Below are positions 27,219 through 38,102 of a stretch of 64,000 nt of DNA, piece by piece; positions within the stretch are counted from its first letter, which is position 1; each line of letters opens with the position of its first letter. The stretch covers positions 558,001 to 622,000 of the forward strand of contig NZ_JAJKBG010000001.1 of assembly GCF_022750635.1 (NCBI RefSeq). Reading direction: 5' to 3'. The notes under the pieces were generated by a model. The model had not been told where the DNA came from. It did not search any database and worked only from the letters and a program-made list of their open reading frames with translations. Both the position numbers and the translations under genes were made by a program. This DNA comes from Brevundimonas pishanensis. GTDB lineage: Bacteria; Pseudomonadota; Alphaproteobacteria; Caulobacterales; Caulobacteraceae.

Positions 27219-27707
27219 TTACGAAACGTGAGGCGTGACAATACCCAGCGGCAGGGTGGTCACATTCTTCACGCCGCGCGTCACGATGTGGCTGGCGCAG
27301 TCGGACACGATGCCGAGCGTCAGCAGTTTGTCGCGCAGGAATTTATCGAAGGTATGCATGTCCGAAGTGATGATACGCAGGACATAGTCTTCACGGCCGG
27401 TAATGGTCGCGCACTGAACAACTTCAGGCCAGTCCGCGACAGCCTTCTCGAAAATGTCCAGGTTCTCACGCGAAGGGAGCGACAGCTTCACAATGGCGTA
27501 AACCTCGAAGTCCAGACCCAGAAGGTTGGCGTCGAGCAGCGTTACGCGCTTGCGAATTAGGCCGCTATCCTCCAGTCTCTTGATCCGGCGCCAGCACGGT
27601 GAAGCCGAAAGTCCCACGCGATCAGCGACTTCGGCAACCGACAGTCCAGCATCCTGTTGAAGGATGTCGAGGATGCGGGCGTCGATAGGATCAAGTTCGT
27701 CGGCCAA
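27219..27707 (-). CDS. bkdR: Lrp/AsnC family regulator, probable BkdR
   Basis: The 162-residue regulator has an N-terminal winged helix-turn-helix (DARILDILQQDAGLSVAEVA then GLSASPCWRRIKRLEDSG) and a C-terminal RAM ligand-binding domain (about 65-150). It is divergent from bkdA1, exactly the arrangement in which the Lrp-type BkdR activates the branched-chain keto-acid dehydrogenase operon of Pseudomonas putida. TTG at 27707 is chosen because GGAG stands 7 bases upstream; TTG at 27737 is an alternative. An inverted repeat in the shared intergenic region is a likely operator. Confidence 0.85.
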   Translation of the reverse strand: MADELDPIDARILDILQQDAGLSVAEVADRVGLSASPCWRRIKRLEDSGLIRKRVTLLDANLLGLDFEVYAIVKLSLPSRENLDIFEKAVADWPEVVQCATITGREDYVLRIITSDMHTFDKFLRDKLLTLGIVSDCASHIVTRGVKNVTTLPLGIVTPHVS

Positions 27708-27741
27708 AGGCGTTCTCCAGATTGGGTTTCGACGCAATAAA

Positions 27742-29082
<1,341 letters not shown>

Positions 29083-29086
29083 TCAC

Positions 29087-30187
29087 ATGGCCGAAATCAA
29101 CGACAAGATTGAAGCGGACATGGTCGACCAGAAGGACGCGCCTGCGTCCGTGGCTCCGGCCAGCGGCATTGCCCCGATGAACATGATCCAGGCGCTGAAC
29201 TCTGCGCTGGATAACAAGATGGCCGAGGACGCCAGCGTGCTGTCCTATGGCGAGGACACCGGCTATTTCGGCGGCGTGTTCCGTGTCACGGACCACCTGC
29301 AGAAGAAGCACGGCCTTACCCGCAGCTTTGACGCTCCGATCTCGGAAACCGGCATCGTCGGCACCGCCATCGGCATGGCCACCTATGGTCTGCGCCCCGT
29401 CGTCGAAATCCAGTTTGCGGACTACATCTATCCTGCCTACGACCAGATCGTCTCTGAGGCGGCCAAGATGCGCTACCGCTCGGGTGGCCAGTTCACCTGT
29501 CCGATGGTGATCCGTTCGCCTTACGGTGGCGGTATCTTCGGCGGCCAAACCCACTCGCAGTCGCCCGAAAGCCTGTTCACCCACATTGCGGGTCTGAAGG
29601 TCGTCATTCCGTCGAACCCGTATGACGCCAAGGGTCTGCTGATCTCGTCTATCGAGGACGAGGATCCGGTAATCTTCTTCGAGCCGAAGCGCCTGTACAA
29701 CGGCCCGTTCGACGGCTGGCACGAAAAGCCGGTCAGCCCGTGGAAGGCCCAGGAACTGGCTCAGGTTCCGGCTGAAAAATACAATGTTCCGATCGGCAAG
29801 GCTCGCGTGATGCGCGAAGGCAATGACGTCACCATCCTCGCCTATGGCACGATGGTGTGGGTCGCTCTGGCCGGTGCCGAGCATGCTGGCGTTGATGCCG
29901 AAGTCATCGACCTGCGCACTCTGGTGCCGCTGGACATCGAAACCATCGAGGCCAGCGTCAAGAAGACCGGCCGCTGCGTCGTCGTTCACGAAGCGCCGAA
30001 AACCTCGGGCTTTGGTGGTGAGCTGAGCGCCTTGGTTCAAGAGCGCTGCTTCTACCACCTTGAGGCACCCGTCACCCGCGTTACGGGTTGGGATACGCCT
30101 TATCCGCACGCCTTCGAGTGGGAATATTTCCCTGGCCCGCAACGCGTGGCCGATGCGTTGAAGTCTGTCATGACGGGAGGCCGCTAA
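29087..30187 (+). CDS. bkdA2: Branched-chain 2-oxoacid dehydrogenase E1 beta subunit
   Basis: The 366-residue subunit has the typical transketolase-like middle (GEDTGYFGGVFRVTDHL, then FDAPISETGIVGTAIGMA and VVEIQFADYIYPAYDQIV) and C-terminal domain (DLRTLVPLDIETI, HEAPKTSGFGGE). It completes the ThDP site with E1 alpha. GGGAG precedes ATG 29087 with suitable spacing. An acidic and Ala-rich leader of about 28 residues precedes the core and is longer than I expect for the family. The next gene starts one base after the stop. Confidence 0.95.
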   Translation: MAEINDKIEADMVDQKDAPASVAPASGIAPMNMIQALNSALDNKMAEDASVLSYGEDTGYFGGVFRVTDHLQKKHGLTRSFDAPISETGIVGTAIGMATYGLRPVVEIQFADYIYPAYDQIVSEAAKMRYRSGGQFTCPMVIRSPYGGGIFGGQTHSQSPESLFTHIAGLKVVIPSNPYDAKGLLISSIEDEDPVIFFEPKRLYNGPFDGWHEKPVSPWKAQELAQVPAEKYNVPIGKARVMREGNDVTILAYGTMVWVALAGAEHAGVDAEVIDLRTLVPLDIETIEASVKKTGRCVVVHEAPKTSGFGGELSALVQERCFYHLEAPVTRVTGWDTPYPHAFEWEYFPGPQRVADALKSVMTGGR

Positions 30188-30188
30188 G

Positions 30189-31823
30189 ATGGGTCGTTTC
30201 GTATTCAAGCTGCCGGACGTTGGTGAAGGCACCGCCGAAGCCGAACTGGTGCAATGGCACGTCGCCGTTGGTGACGTTGTCACCGAGGACCAGATCGTCG
30301 CCGAGGTCATGACCGACAAGGCGACGGTTGAGATCACTTCTCCCGTCGATGGCAAGGTCACCAAGCTGCATGGCGAAGCGGGCGAGATGCTGCCCGTGCG
30401 GGGCGCTCTGGTCGAGTTCGAGGTCGAAGGCGAGGGCAATGCCGCCGCCGAGGAAGAAGCCCCTGCCGCTGCTCCGGTAGCCGAGCCCGCTCCGGCCCCC
30501 GTCGAAGCACCGAAAGCCGAAGTCGCCTCTGAAGTTGTCGCTCCGGCCGTCGCCGGGGGGAACTATGTGTTTAAGTTGCCGGACGTTGGTGAAGGCACCG
30601 CCGAGGCCGAGCTGGTCGGTTGGCACGTCAAGGTTGGCGATATGGTCGAGGAAGACCAGATCGTTGCCGAGGTGATGACCGATAAGGCGACCGTTGAACT
30701 GACGTCGCCTGTCGCGGGCAAGGTGGTTCAACTGCACGGTGAAGCCGGTCAGGCTCTGCCGGTCGGTGGTCCGCTGGTCAGCTTTGACGTCGAGGGTAAA
30801 GGCAATGTGGCTGCGGCCCCTGCGCCTGTCGCGGCGGCGGCTGCGGCCCCTGTGAAGCCCGACGCTCAGAACGCGGCTCCGAAACCTGCGCCTAAGGCCG
30901 ACGCCAAGCCTGTTCCGTCTGTGACGGGCCGCAAGGCAGGCGAACGCCCGCTGGCCTCTCCGGCGGTGCGCCAGCGTGCGCGCGATCTGGGTATCGATCT
31001 GGTCTTCGTGCCGGGCTCGGGCCCTGCTGGTCGTATCGAGCATGGCGACCTTGATGCCTTCGTGGCTCGCGGTGGTGCTATCGCTCCGGTGGCCGGCGCT
31101 GTGGCTTCGCCCTATGCCAAGGCCGAGGGTGCGACCGAGGTCAAGATCATCGGCCTGCGCCGCAAGATCGCGGAAAAGATGGCCGAGAGCGTCCGTCGCA
31201 TCCCCCACATCACCTATGTGGAAGAGATCGACATGACGGCTCTGGAAGAGCTGCGCGCCCATCTGAACGCCCAGAACAAGGGCTCGGGCAAGCCGAAGCT
31301 GAACGTCCTGCCGTTTATCGCCCGCGCCATCATCGTGGCGCTGAAGGACCAGCCGAACATCAACGCCACCTATGACGACGAGGCGGGTATCCTGACCCAG
31401 CACGCCGCCGTGCATCTGGGCATTGCCGCCCAGACACCGAACGGCCTGATGGTGCCGGTGGTCCGCCACGCCGAGGCGCGTGATGCCTATGACACCGCCC
31501 TAGAGATCGCCCGCGTGTCGGGTGCAGCCAAGGATGGTTCGGCCAAGCGCGAGGAACTGTCGGGTTCGACCATCACCATCACCTCGCTGGGTACGCTGGG
31601 CGGTGTGGTGCACACCCCGATCATCAACCATCCCGAGGTTGCCATCATCGGTCCGAACAAGATCGCCGAGCGTGTGGTGGTCAAGGACGGCCAGATGGTC
31701 GTGCGCAAGATGATGAACCTGTCCTCCAGCTTCGATCACCGTATCGTCGACGGCCACGACGCGGCTGTCTTCGTCCAGAAGATCAAAAACCTGCTGGAAA
31801 ACCCCGCAACCCTCTGGATGTGA
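30189..31823 (+). CDS. bkdB: Branched-chain dihydrolipoamide acyltransferase (E2) with two lipoyl domains
   Basis: The 544-residue core protein starts with two lipoyl domains. Lipoyl lysines are expected at Lys44 and Lys166, each in the motif TDKATVE. Ala/Pro linkers join them to an E3-binding domain (LASPAVRQRARDLGIDLVFV, about 257-295). The catalytic acyltransferase domain follows, with the active His in FDHRIVDGHDA near the C-terminus. It moves the branched acyl group to CoA. GGAGG precedes the ATG. The two lipoyl domains are nearly identical also at DNA level (from 30208 and 30571), which indicates a recent internal duplication; Pseudomonas BkdB has only one. Confidence 0.95.
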   Translation: MGRFVFKLPDVGEGTAEAELVQWHVAVGDVVTEDQIVAEVMTDKATVEITSPVDGKVTKLHGEAGEMLPVRGALVEFEVEGEGNAAAEEEAPAAAPVAEPAPAPVEAPKAEVASEVVAPAVAGGNYVFKLPDVGEGTAEAELVGWHVKVGDMVEEDQIVAEVMTDKATVELTSPVAGKVVQLHGEAGQALPVGGPLVSFDVEGKGNVAAAPAPVAAAAAAPVKPDAQNAAPKPAPKADAKPVPSVTGRKAGERPLASPAVRQRARDLGIDLVFVPGSGPAGRIEHGDLDAFVARGGAIAPVAGAVASPYAKAEGATEVKIIGLRRKIAEKMAESVRRIPHITYVEEIDMTALEELRAHLNAQNKGSGKPKLNVLPFIARAIIVALKDQPNINATYDDEAGILTQHAAVHLGIAAQTPNGLMVPVVRHAEARDAYDTALEIARVSGAAKDGSAKREELSGSTITITSLGTLGGVVHTPIINHPEVAIIGPNKIAERVVVKDGQMVVRKMMNLSSSFDHRIVDGHDAAVFVQKIKNLLENPATLWM

Positions 31824-31831
31824 CATAAGTC

Positions 31832-32272
31832 ATGCTGGAACCCGTCTGCTTAGAGCAAATGGCCCCATTCTGCGTAAGCGAGGCGTATCGCGCAGCGATA
31901 AACCTCGACTACGGATATGCGGCCGCTCTTCCGGGTGAGTTCACGGCAAATCCAGAGACTGTCGCACTTTTGGGCGTGACCGTTACACGGGCGTTCCCGC
32001 ATACTGAGCTGCCGCCTCGACCCAAGCCTCAACAACGCACGGTGTGCCATGATGGGGTATGTGTCGAGGTTACAGCTATCTGTCGTGTGGACGGACTTAC
32101 GTGCGGTTGGAAACAAGATTTCGATAACAGTCGTGGCACAGGCTTTCTGCTCCTTGAAGCAAGCACAGCTGAAGCGCTGGATGCGGCTGCAAACAACCTT
32201 TGGTTCATGGTGAATGGCGTGGCCATTTCACTGAATGATCCCAGATTAGCTCCGATTATTGAGGCTAAATGA
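31832..32272 (+). CDS. Orphan cysteine-rich protein inside the bkd operon
   Basis: The 146-residue protein has six cysteines, four of them clustered at about residues 71-91 ([21 protein letters not shown]). It has no clear signal peptide and no membrane helix. A proline-rich segment ([10 protein letters not shown]) precedes the cluster. It starts 8 bases after bkdB and overlaps lpdV by 4 bases (ATGA), so it is translated within the operon. Its GC content is visibly lower and its codon use less biased than its neighbours, which suggests later acquisition. I recognise no family. It might be a small metal- or redox-linked protein, but that is speculation. Confidence 0.7.
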   Translation: MLEPVCLEQMAPFCVSEAYRAAINLDYGYAAALPGEFTANPETVALLGVTVTRAFPHTELPPRPKPQQRTVCHDGVCVEVTAICRVDGLTCGWKQDFDNSRGTGFLLLEASTAEALDAAANNLWFMVNGVAISLNDPRLAPIIEAK

Positions 32273-33669
32273 CCCAGAACCTTAAAACCAAAGTCCTGAT
32301 CATTGGCGCGGGCACGGGCGGCTATGTGGCCGGTATCCGGTGCGGCCAGCTGGGTCTGGAGACCGTGCTGGTGGATGCGTCTGCCGGTCTGGGCGGCACC
32401 TGCCTGAACGTGGGCTGTATCCCGTCAAAGGCCATCATCCATGCGGCGGGCAAATATGAGACCGTGGCCAAGGCGGCATCGGATGCGGGCACGCTGGGCA
32501 TCACGGCGTCGGCACCTGCCATCGACCTGAAGAAGACGGTCGAGTGGAAGGACGGCATCGTCAAGAAGCTGAACGGCGGCGTTTCGGCCCTGCTGAAGAA
32601 GGCCAAGGTCAAGGTCATCAAGGGTTGGGCCACCTTCTCGGATGCCAAGACCTGCATCGTGGCGACCGAGGATGGCGACATCCGCATCACTGCCGAGCAT
32701 GTCATTCTGGCCACGGGTTCGGAACCTGTCGAACTACCGTTCCTGCCGTTTGGCGGCGACGTGATTTCCTCGACCGAGGCGCTGAACCTGCCGGAAGTGC
32801 CGAAAAAGCTGGTTGTCGTCGGCGGCGGCTATATCGGTCTGGAACTGGGTATCGCCTACCGCAAACTGGGGGCCGAGGTCGCCATCGTGGAAATGGCCGA
32901 CCGCATCCTGCCGCTCTATGACAAGGCCCTGACCGATCCGGTTGCCAAATGGCTGGAGCGTCACGGCGTAGAGCTTTACCTCGGTGCCCGTGCCGGTGGC
33001 TTTGGTGACGGCAAGCTGAACGTTACGGACAAGGACGGCAATCCGCTGCAACTGGCCGCCGACAAGGTGCTGGTCACCGTGGGCCGTCGCCCGCGCACCA
33101 AGGGCTGGGGTCTGGAAAACATGGGCGTGGCCATGGACGGCCCGTTCGTGAAGATCGACGACCGCTGCGCCACCTCGATGAAGAACGTCTGGGCCATTGG
33201 TGACCTGACGGGCGAGCCGATGCTGGCCCACAAGGGCTCTGCCCAGGGCGAGGTCGTGGCCGAGATCATCGCGGGCCATAACAAGCGGTTCGATCCGACC
33301 ACCATCGCTGCCGTCTGCTTTACCGAGCCGGAAATCGTCTCGGCGGGTTTGGGTGTCTCGGACGTCGAAGGTCGTGACGATGTCATTCAGGCCGTCTTCC
33401 CGTTCGCCGCCATCGGCCGCGCTCTGGCCATCGAGGCGGGCGAGGATGGCGGCTTCGTGCGCGTGATCGCCGACAAGAACGATCACCGCCTGCTGGGCAT
33501 TCAGGCCGTCGGCCAGCACGTCAGCGAACTGTCCAACAGCTTCGCCCAGATGCTGGAAATGGGTGCCGTGCTGGAAGACGTCGCCGGCACCATCCACGTC
33601 CACCCGACGCTGGGCGAAGCCTTCCATGAGGCATCACTGCGTGCCCTGGGCCACGCTATCCATATTTGA
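32269..33669 (+). CDS. lpdV: Dihydrolipoyl dehydrogenase of the branched-chain complex (E3)
   Basis: The 466-residue flavoprotein has [15 protein letters not shown] for FAD, redox Cys45/Cys50 in [13 protein letters not shown], the NAD motif [12 protein letters not shown], and the catalytic His-Glu in [10 protein letters not shown]. Its position at the end of the bkd operon marks it as the LPD-Val type, dedicated to branched-chain keto-acid oxidation. It is clearly divergent from lpdA at 22211. The start overlaps the orphan gene by ATGA. Confidence 0.95.
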   Translation: MTQNLKTKVLIIGAGTGGYVAGIRCGQLGLETVLVDASAGLGGTCLNVGCIPSKAIIHAAGKYETVAKAASDAGTLGITASAPAIDLKKTVEWKDGIVKKLNGGVSALLKKAKVKVIKGWATFSDAKTCIVATEDGDIRITAEHVILATGSEPVELPFLPFGGDVISSTEALNLPEVPKKLVVVGGGYIGLELGIAYRKLGAEVAIVEMADRILPLYDKALTDPVAKWLERHGVELYLGARAGGFGDGKLNVTDKDGNPLQLAADKVLVTVGRRPRTKGWGLENMGVAMDGPFVKIDDRCATSMKNVWAIGDLTGEPMLAHKGSAQGEVVAEIIAGHNKRFDPTTIAAVCFTEPEIVSAGLGVSDVEGRDDVIQAVFPFAAIGRALAIEAGEDGGFVRVIADKNDHRLLGIQAVGQHVSELSNSFAQMLEMGAVLEDVAGTIHVHPTLGEAFHEASLRALGHAIHI

Positions 33670-33674
33670 GTGTG

Positions 33675-33697
33675 AGAGAGGGGCTTTGCCCCTCTCT
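33675..33697 (+). terminator. Hairpin at the end of the bkd operon
   Basis: GAGAGGGGC and GCCCCTCTC pair around TTT, 5 bases after the lpdV stop. There is no strong T-run, so termination by this hairpin alone is uncertain. Up to 33799 the sequence holds further GC-rich palindromic bits and an ACTTGAGG (33727) but no gene. Confidence 0.5.
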
Positions 33698-33799
33698 CCC
33701 CTATGCGCGCCTCGCGGAGGCTCGCGACTTGAGGGGCGATATTTCTCCTCCCCCGTATGCAGGGAGTATCTCGCGAGGAGCGGAATAACGCTTCTCAAT

Positions 33800-34258
33800 T
33801 TAGGCGAAACCGTTGCATTGGGCGCTGAGAATTGTCTGGGTGCGGTGATCTATCTTGAGTGTGATGATGGAACAGCCCCCGTCGAACCATTCATAAGCTG
33901 GAGCACCTAGGTAAATACCTTGGGCTGTCTTGGATTTCTCGAGGGAAACAAGACCCATGCTTTCCAAGATATTTTGGGGCCGTGCCTTCTGATAGGACGC
34001 AATGATCGTTGGTTTAGCGTCGTCATCGCTCAGCCAATAGTATCGTGCATACTCGCTGGCAGCCTCAACATCGCTTTCGTTCGGGAGTGCTGTTTTTAGG
34101 TCCAGACTGGCTTCAAACTGCTTAGCCCATTCCATGCTTGGCAAGGATGTTGGCGCGTTGACGTGAGCGCGTTTGGGTACAGCCGCATAGGCAGCGATCA
34201 GCACGATTAGTGCAGCGCTGGCCAGTATCACTCTCAGGTGTACTTTGGATTTGGACAT
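33800..34258 (-). CDS. Hypothetical membrane-anchored protein
   Basis: The 152-residue protein has a short basic start (SKSKVHLR) followed by one hydrophobic helix (about 10-26), then a soluble domain of about 120 residues that probably faces the periplasm. AAGGAGAG sits 6 bases before ATG 34256-34258, which supports translation; a longer in-frame start has no ribosome site. The gene is AT-richer than its surroundings, like the orphan in the bkd operon 2 kb away. I recognise no domain. Confidence 0.65.
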   Translation of the reverse strand: MSKSKVHLRVILASAALIVLIAAYAAVPKRAHVNAPTSLPSMEWAKQFEASLDLKTALPNESDVEAASEYARYYWLSDDDAKPTIIASYQKARPQNILESMGLVSLEKSKTAQGIYLGAPAYEWFDGGCSIITLKIDHRTQTILSAQCNGFA

Positions 34259-34323
34259 GCAGGCTCTCCTTGACGAAAGGATCAGGGGGATGTGTCGGAA
34301 GAGCAAGAGCTAAGGCGCGTATA

Positions 34324-34358
34324 GAAAAAGCCGCCGGGGTTTCCCTCGGCGGCTTTTC
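34324..34358 (-). terminator. Terminator of the iscU-yidD-thrS transcript
   Basis: GAAAAGCCGCCG and CGGCGGCTTTTT form a strong hairpin with a T-run on the minus strand, about 25 bases past the thrS stop. Confidence 0.9.
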
Positions 34359-34380
34359 TGTAGTTGGGCTTTAGCGGGCC

Positions 34381-36330
34381 TTAGACGTTGTGTTCGACAC
34401 CGTCGCGGGCGCGCTTCAGGTCCGGTGCCAGAGCTTCGTCGGTCAGCATGGCGATGGCTTCTTCGATCGTGACGATCGTTTGGGCCTGAGAGCCGAGGCG
34501 ACGGATGGCGACCTTGCCTTCTTCGGCTTCCTTGCGGCCGACGACGGCGATGACCGGCACCTTGTTCACCGAGTGCTCGCGGATCTTGTAGTTGATCTTC
34601 TCGTTGCGAAGATCGATCTCGGTACGCAGGCCAGCGGCCTTGAACTTGGCGAGAACTTCCTCGGCATAGCCGTCGGCATCCGAGGTGATGGTGGTCACCA
34701 CGGCCTGCGTCGGGGCCAGCCACAGCGGGAAGGCACCGGCGTAGTTTTCGATCATGATGCCAATAAAGCGCTCGAACGAGCCGAGAATCGCACGGTGCAG
34801 CATGACCGGACGGTGCTTTTGGCCGTCTTCGGCGATGTAGGTCGCATCCAGACGTTCCGGCAGGACATAGTCCAGCTGGATGGTGCCGCAGGTCCATTCA
34901 CGGCCGATGGCGTCCTTGACGATGAAGTCCAGCTTCGGCGCGTAGAAGGCACCGTCTCCCTCGGTCACGACCGGCTCGGTGCCAGCGGCGCGCGACGCCT
35001 CCAGCATTTGGGCCTCGGCCTTGTCCCAGAACTCTTCGGTACCGGCGCGCAGCTCCGGACGGGTGCCGAGTGAGATGTATTTGGTTTCCATGCCGAGGTC
35101 AGCGTGGACCGAGCGGGCCAGCTTGATGAAGTTGGCGGTCTCTTCGACGATCTGGTCTTCGCGGCAGAAGATGTGGGCGTCGTCTTGCGTAAAGCCGCGC
35201 ACGCGCATCAGGCCGTGCAGTGAACCCGAAGGCTCATAGCGGTGGCAGGCACCGAACTCGGCCATACGCAGCGGCAGTTCGCGGTACGAACGCTGGCCTT
35301 GGTCGAAGATCTGCACGTGGCCCGGGCAGTTCATCGGCTTCAGCGACAGGGTTTCGCCCTCGACCGTCTCACAGACGAACATGTTGGCGCGGTACTTGTC
35401 CCAGTGGCCCGAGGCTTCCCAGAATTTGCGGTCCAGAACCTGCGGGGTCTTCACTTCGACATAGCCCGCGGCGTCCAGACGGCGGCGCATATAGGCTTCC
35501 AGAACGCGCCACAGGACCCAGCCTTTCGGGTGCCAGAAGACCATGCCGCGGCCTTCTTCCTGCATGTGGAAGAGTTCCATCGAGCGGCCCAGTTTACGGT
35601 GGTCGCGCTTCTCGGCTTCCTCGATGCGCTGCATATAGGCGTCGAGGTCTTCCTTGGTGGCCCATGCGGTGCCGTAGACGCGCTGCAGCTGGGCCTTGGA
35701 GGAGTCACCGCGCCAGTAGGCACCGGCCAACTTGGTCAGCTTGAAGGCCTTGCCGACGAACTTGGTCGACGGGAAGTGCGGACCACGGCACAGGTCGGCC
35801 CATTCGCCCTGCTTATAGACGGTGATGGTTTCCGTCTCGGGCAGGTCGCGGATCAGCTCGGCCTTATAGGTCTCACCGGCAGCCTCGAAGTGGGCGATGG
35901 CTTCGTTGCGGTCCCAAACCACGCGCTCCAGCTTGGCACCGCGATCGATGATCTCGGCCATCTTCTTCTCGATCTTCGGGAAGTCGTCGGTCGAGAACGG
36001 CTCGTCGCGGGCGAAGTCGTAATAGAAGCCGTCGTCGATCGACGGGCCGATGGTGACCTGGGTGCCCGGGAACAGTTCCTGCACGGCCTGCGCCAGCACG
36101 TGGGCGGCGTCGTGGCGGATGGTTTCCAGCGCCTCGGGGTCATCGCGCATCAAAAGGCGGAACTCACCGTCGCCCTCGATCTCGCGGTGCAGGTCGCGCT
36201 GCTCGCCGTTCCACACGACAAGGGCGGCCTTTTTCGCCAGCGACGGAGAAATGGCGGAGGCGACGTCAAAGCCCGTCGAACCGGCTGGGTATTGGCGGAC
36301 GGCGCCGTCGGGGAAGGTAAGGTTGATCAT
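34381..36330 (-). CDS. thrS: Threonyl-tRNA synthetase
   Basis: The 649-residue class II synthetase has an N-terminal TGS domain (1-62), the editing domain with [17 protein letters not shown], and the catalytic core with the zinc-binding Cys in [11 protein letters not shown]. Motif 2 is [13 protein letters not shown]-terminal anticodon-binding domain ends in the [13 protein letters not shown] region. It charges tRNA-Thr and removes mischarged serine. Its ATG overlaps the stop of the upstream yidD gene (ATGA), so the two are translationally coupled. Confidence 0.97.
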   Translation of the reverse strand: MINLTFPDGAVRQYPAGSTGFDVASAISPSLAKKAALVVWNGEQRDLHREIEGDGEFRLLMRDDPEALETIRHDAAHVLAQAVQELFPGTQVTIGPSIDDGFYYDFARDEPFSTDDFPKIEKKMAEIIDRGAKLERVVWDRNEAIAHFEAAGETYKAELIRDLPETETITVYKQGEWADLCRGPHFPSTKFVGKAFKLTKLAGAYWRGDSSKAQLQRVYGTAWATKEDLDAYMQRIEEAEKRDHRKLGRSMELFHMQEEGRGMVFWHPKGWVLWRVLEAYMRRRLDAAGYVEVKTPQVLDRKFWEASGHWDKYRANMFVCETVEGETLSLKPMNCPGHVQIFDQGQRSYRELPLRMAEFGACHRYEPSGSLHGLMRVRGFTQDDAHIFCREDQIVEETANFIKLARSVHADLGMETKYISLGTRPELRAGTEEFWDKAEAQMLEASRAAGTEPVVTEGDGAFYAPKLDFIVKDAIGREWTCGTIQLDYVLPERLDATYIAEDGQKHRPVMLHRAILGSFERFIGIMIENYAGAFPLWLAPTQAVVTTITSDADGYAEEVLAKFKAAGLRTEIDLRNEKINYKIREHSVNKVPVIAVVGRKEAEEGKVAIRRLGSQAQTIVTIEEAIAMLTDEALAPDLKRARDGVEHNV

Positions 36331-36563
36331 CGTTTGGTCTTAACTGGAGGGACGGGGTCGTAACCCGACCCGCCGAATGGATGGCATTTACAGAGACGGC
36401 GTACAGTCAGCCACCCCCCGCGAACCGGACCGTGCTGGATCAGCGCATCGCGTCCATAGTCCGAACAGGTCGGAAGGAAGCGGCACTGCTGGCCGATCAG
36501 GGGTGACAGCGTGACCTTGTAGCCCCGATGGGCCGCACGGACGCCGCGTTCGTAGAGAGACAT
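36327..36563 (-). CDS. yidD: Membrane protein insertion efficiency factor YidD
   Basis: The 78-residue protein shows the whole YidD signature: [32 protein letters not shown], then [17 protein letters not shown], with three conserved cysteines. It assists YidC in inserting inner-membrane proteins. ATG 36563 is chosen from the family start and a GAAGGG element. An in-frame GTG at 36647 overlaps the previous gene's stop (GTGA) and would add 28 residues, so an extended coupled form is possible. Unusually, it is not beside rnpA and yidC here. Confidence 0.92.
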   Translation of the reverse strand: MSLYERGVRAAHRGYKVTLSPLIGQQCRFLPTCSDYGRDALIQHGPVRGGWLTVRRLCKCHPFGGSGYDPVPPVKTKR

Positions 36564-36643
36564 ATGTCCCTTCGCCGGGGGCTGCTGAGAATGGTTGCTG
36601 GGCTTATCCCCCTTAACCGAAGGGGTTTCAACCCGCGCAGGTC

Positions 36644-37111
36644 TCACGCCGCACCGGCGATGTTAGTTCGTGTGTCTGTGTGGTGTTTCAGCGCCGCGCG
36701 TACAGCCTCCAGCAGCGCCTCGATGGCGACCATCGAAGAGGCGTGGCGGGCGGGATAGTCAGCGACCTGTTTCAAGATGCGCAGGCCTTCGAAACGGCCC
36801 TCGGGACCTTCGCCGCCGGATTTGAGCATGGTCAGCATGGCGTCGCGGGCGGCCTCGATCTCGGCCTCGGTCGCGCCGATCGCAGCCTCTCCGACCACAC
36901 CGGCACCGGCCTGGCCCAAGGCGCAGGCTTTTACTTCCTGTGCGAACTCGGCGACGAGGCCATGATCATCAAGGATGACATCGACAATGGCTTTCGAGCC
37001 GCAAAGCTTTGCGACCTTTTCCCCGGTGCCTTGCGGCGCAGACAGCCGTCCTGCGTGCGGCAGGTTGGCCGCAAGCGATAGGATACGGGCGCTGTAGAGA
37101 TCGTCGATCAC
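36644..37111 (-). CDS. IscU/NifU-like iron-sulfur cluster scaffold protein
   Basis: The 155-residue protein has the U-type scaffold fold. Cys residues lie in [11 protein letters not shown] (about 37) and [11 protein letters not shown] (about 63), and a third ligand position in the C-terminal half is not obvious. It may hold Fe-S clusters during assembly, or be a divergent relative. GTG at 37111 is the likely start, with a weak ribosome site. Transcription continues into yidD and thrS through overlapping codons. No iscS or sufS gene is nearby. Confidence 0.8.
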   Translation of the reverse strand: MIDDLYSARILSLAANLPHAGRLSAPQGTGEKVAKLCGSKAIVDVILDDHGLVAEFAQEVKACALGQAGAGVVGEAAIGATEAEIEAARDAMLTMLKSGGEGPEGRFEGLRILKQVADYPARHASSMVAIEALLEAVRAALKHHTDTRTNIAGAA

Positions 37112-37174
37112 GAGAAACTAGATAGGCCCTCAAGCCGCAAAAATGAAGCCGAACGGCATTAGCGTTTCGGCCAA

Positions 37175-38014
37175 TCAGCGGTTCAGCGATTCCCAGCTAC
37201 GGGTGGTGGTCGATGCGGGGGCGGCTTCCGGCGCAGGCGAGGCTGTCACACCGCGCATTTCCTGCGTCCGCTGTGCCAGCCATGCGAGGTTCTGGTCCAC
37301 GACCTCGGGCGGCGCGTCGCGGCGCAGGATAGCCTCGGCCTCTGCAGTTTTGCCCTGGAGGCCCAGTGCCAGTGCCAGATTTTGCCTCACCTGCAACGAG
37401 GCCGTCGGCTGGGCGGCTGCACGGCGCAGATAGTGTTCGGCTTCGGCGAGGTTCCCCGCACCCATGCAGGCAATAGCGATGTTGGACAGGATTTCGGGTT
37501 GGTTTGGCGAAATCGCAAGGGCCGCATTCCATGCCGCATTGGCGTCCTCAGGGCGGCGCACCTGCTGATAGGCAACACCCAGCAGCGATAGCGGTCGCCA
37601 GTCTCGCGGTGCCTCGTCACGGGCACGCTCCAGCGCCTGAATACCGTAGAAGGCCTGACCTCGCGCGATGTGGGCGCGGCCGATTTCCAGCATCGCCTCG
37701 ATATTGCGTGGCTGGGTCGTCAGGACGCCTTCAGCCGTCTCGGCAGCACGGTCATATTGGCCCAGCTCGCGCAGGGCCTGTGCCATTTTTACGCCCGCAA
37801 CAGGGTCCATCGGATTGAGGGTATGCTCGTTGCTCCAGAACACCGAACGGCTGAGGGCGTCAGCGCGGTCATAGGCTGCGCGGGTGGCCGCATCAGCAGG
37901 CAGCCGGACGGCCGGTGCCTCGGCGGAGGGGGCGCTTTGGGCAATAGCGACGGATGCCATCGGCAGTCCGATCGTCAAGCTTAAGGTTGCAGCAAGGCAG
38001 CGTGTGCGCGACAT
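37175..38014 (-). CDS. Periplasmic TPR-repeat protein
   Basis: The 279-residue protein has a signal peptide (hydrophobic 8-24, cleavage near VAIAQ) and then at least four tetratricopeptide repeats covering about residues 75-250, for example ALRELGQYDRAAETAEGVLTT and ILSNIAIACMGAGNLAEAEHYLRRA. Such proteins are scaffolds for other proteins; relatives include TadD-like pilus assembly factors, but no tad genes are next to it. It is divergent from the leucyl aminopeptidase gene. The precise role is unknown. Confidence 0.82.
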   Translation of the reverse strand: MSRTRCLAATLSLTIGLPMASVAIAQSAPSAEAPAVRLPADAATRAAYDRADALSRSVFWSNEHTLNPMDPVAGVKMAQALRELGQYDRAAETAEGVLTTQPRNIEAMLEIGRAHIARGQAFYGIQALERARDEAPRDWRPLSLLGVAYQQVRRPEDANAAWNAALAISPNQPEILSNIAIACMGAGNLAEAEHYLRRAAAQPTASLQVRQNLALALGLQGKTAEAEAILRRDAPPEVVDQNLAWLAQRTQEMRGVTASPAPEAAPASTTTRSWESLNR

Positions 38015-38102
38015 GAATGTGTTCCGAGCGATCGTAACCCGATGTTGCGGCCCTCGACGCTAAGGTCAGGTTAATGCCCGTTAAGGGCGAAAGAGAACAA
38101 CG

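Noticed and set aside
38071..38084. CtrA box TTAA-N6-TTAA before the aminopeptidase gene
   Set aside because: The spacing is 6 and not 7 bases, so the two halves would not fit a CtrA dimer.
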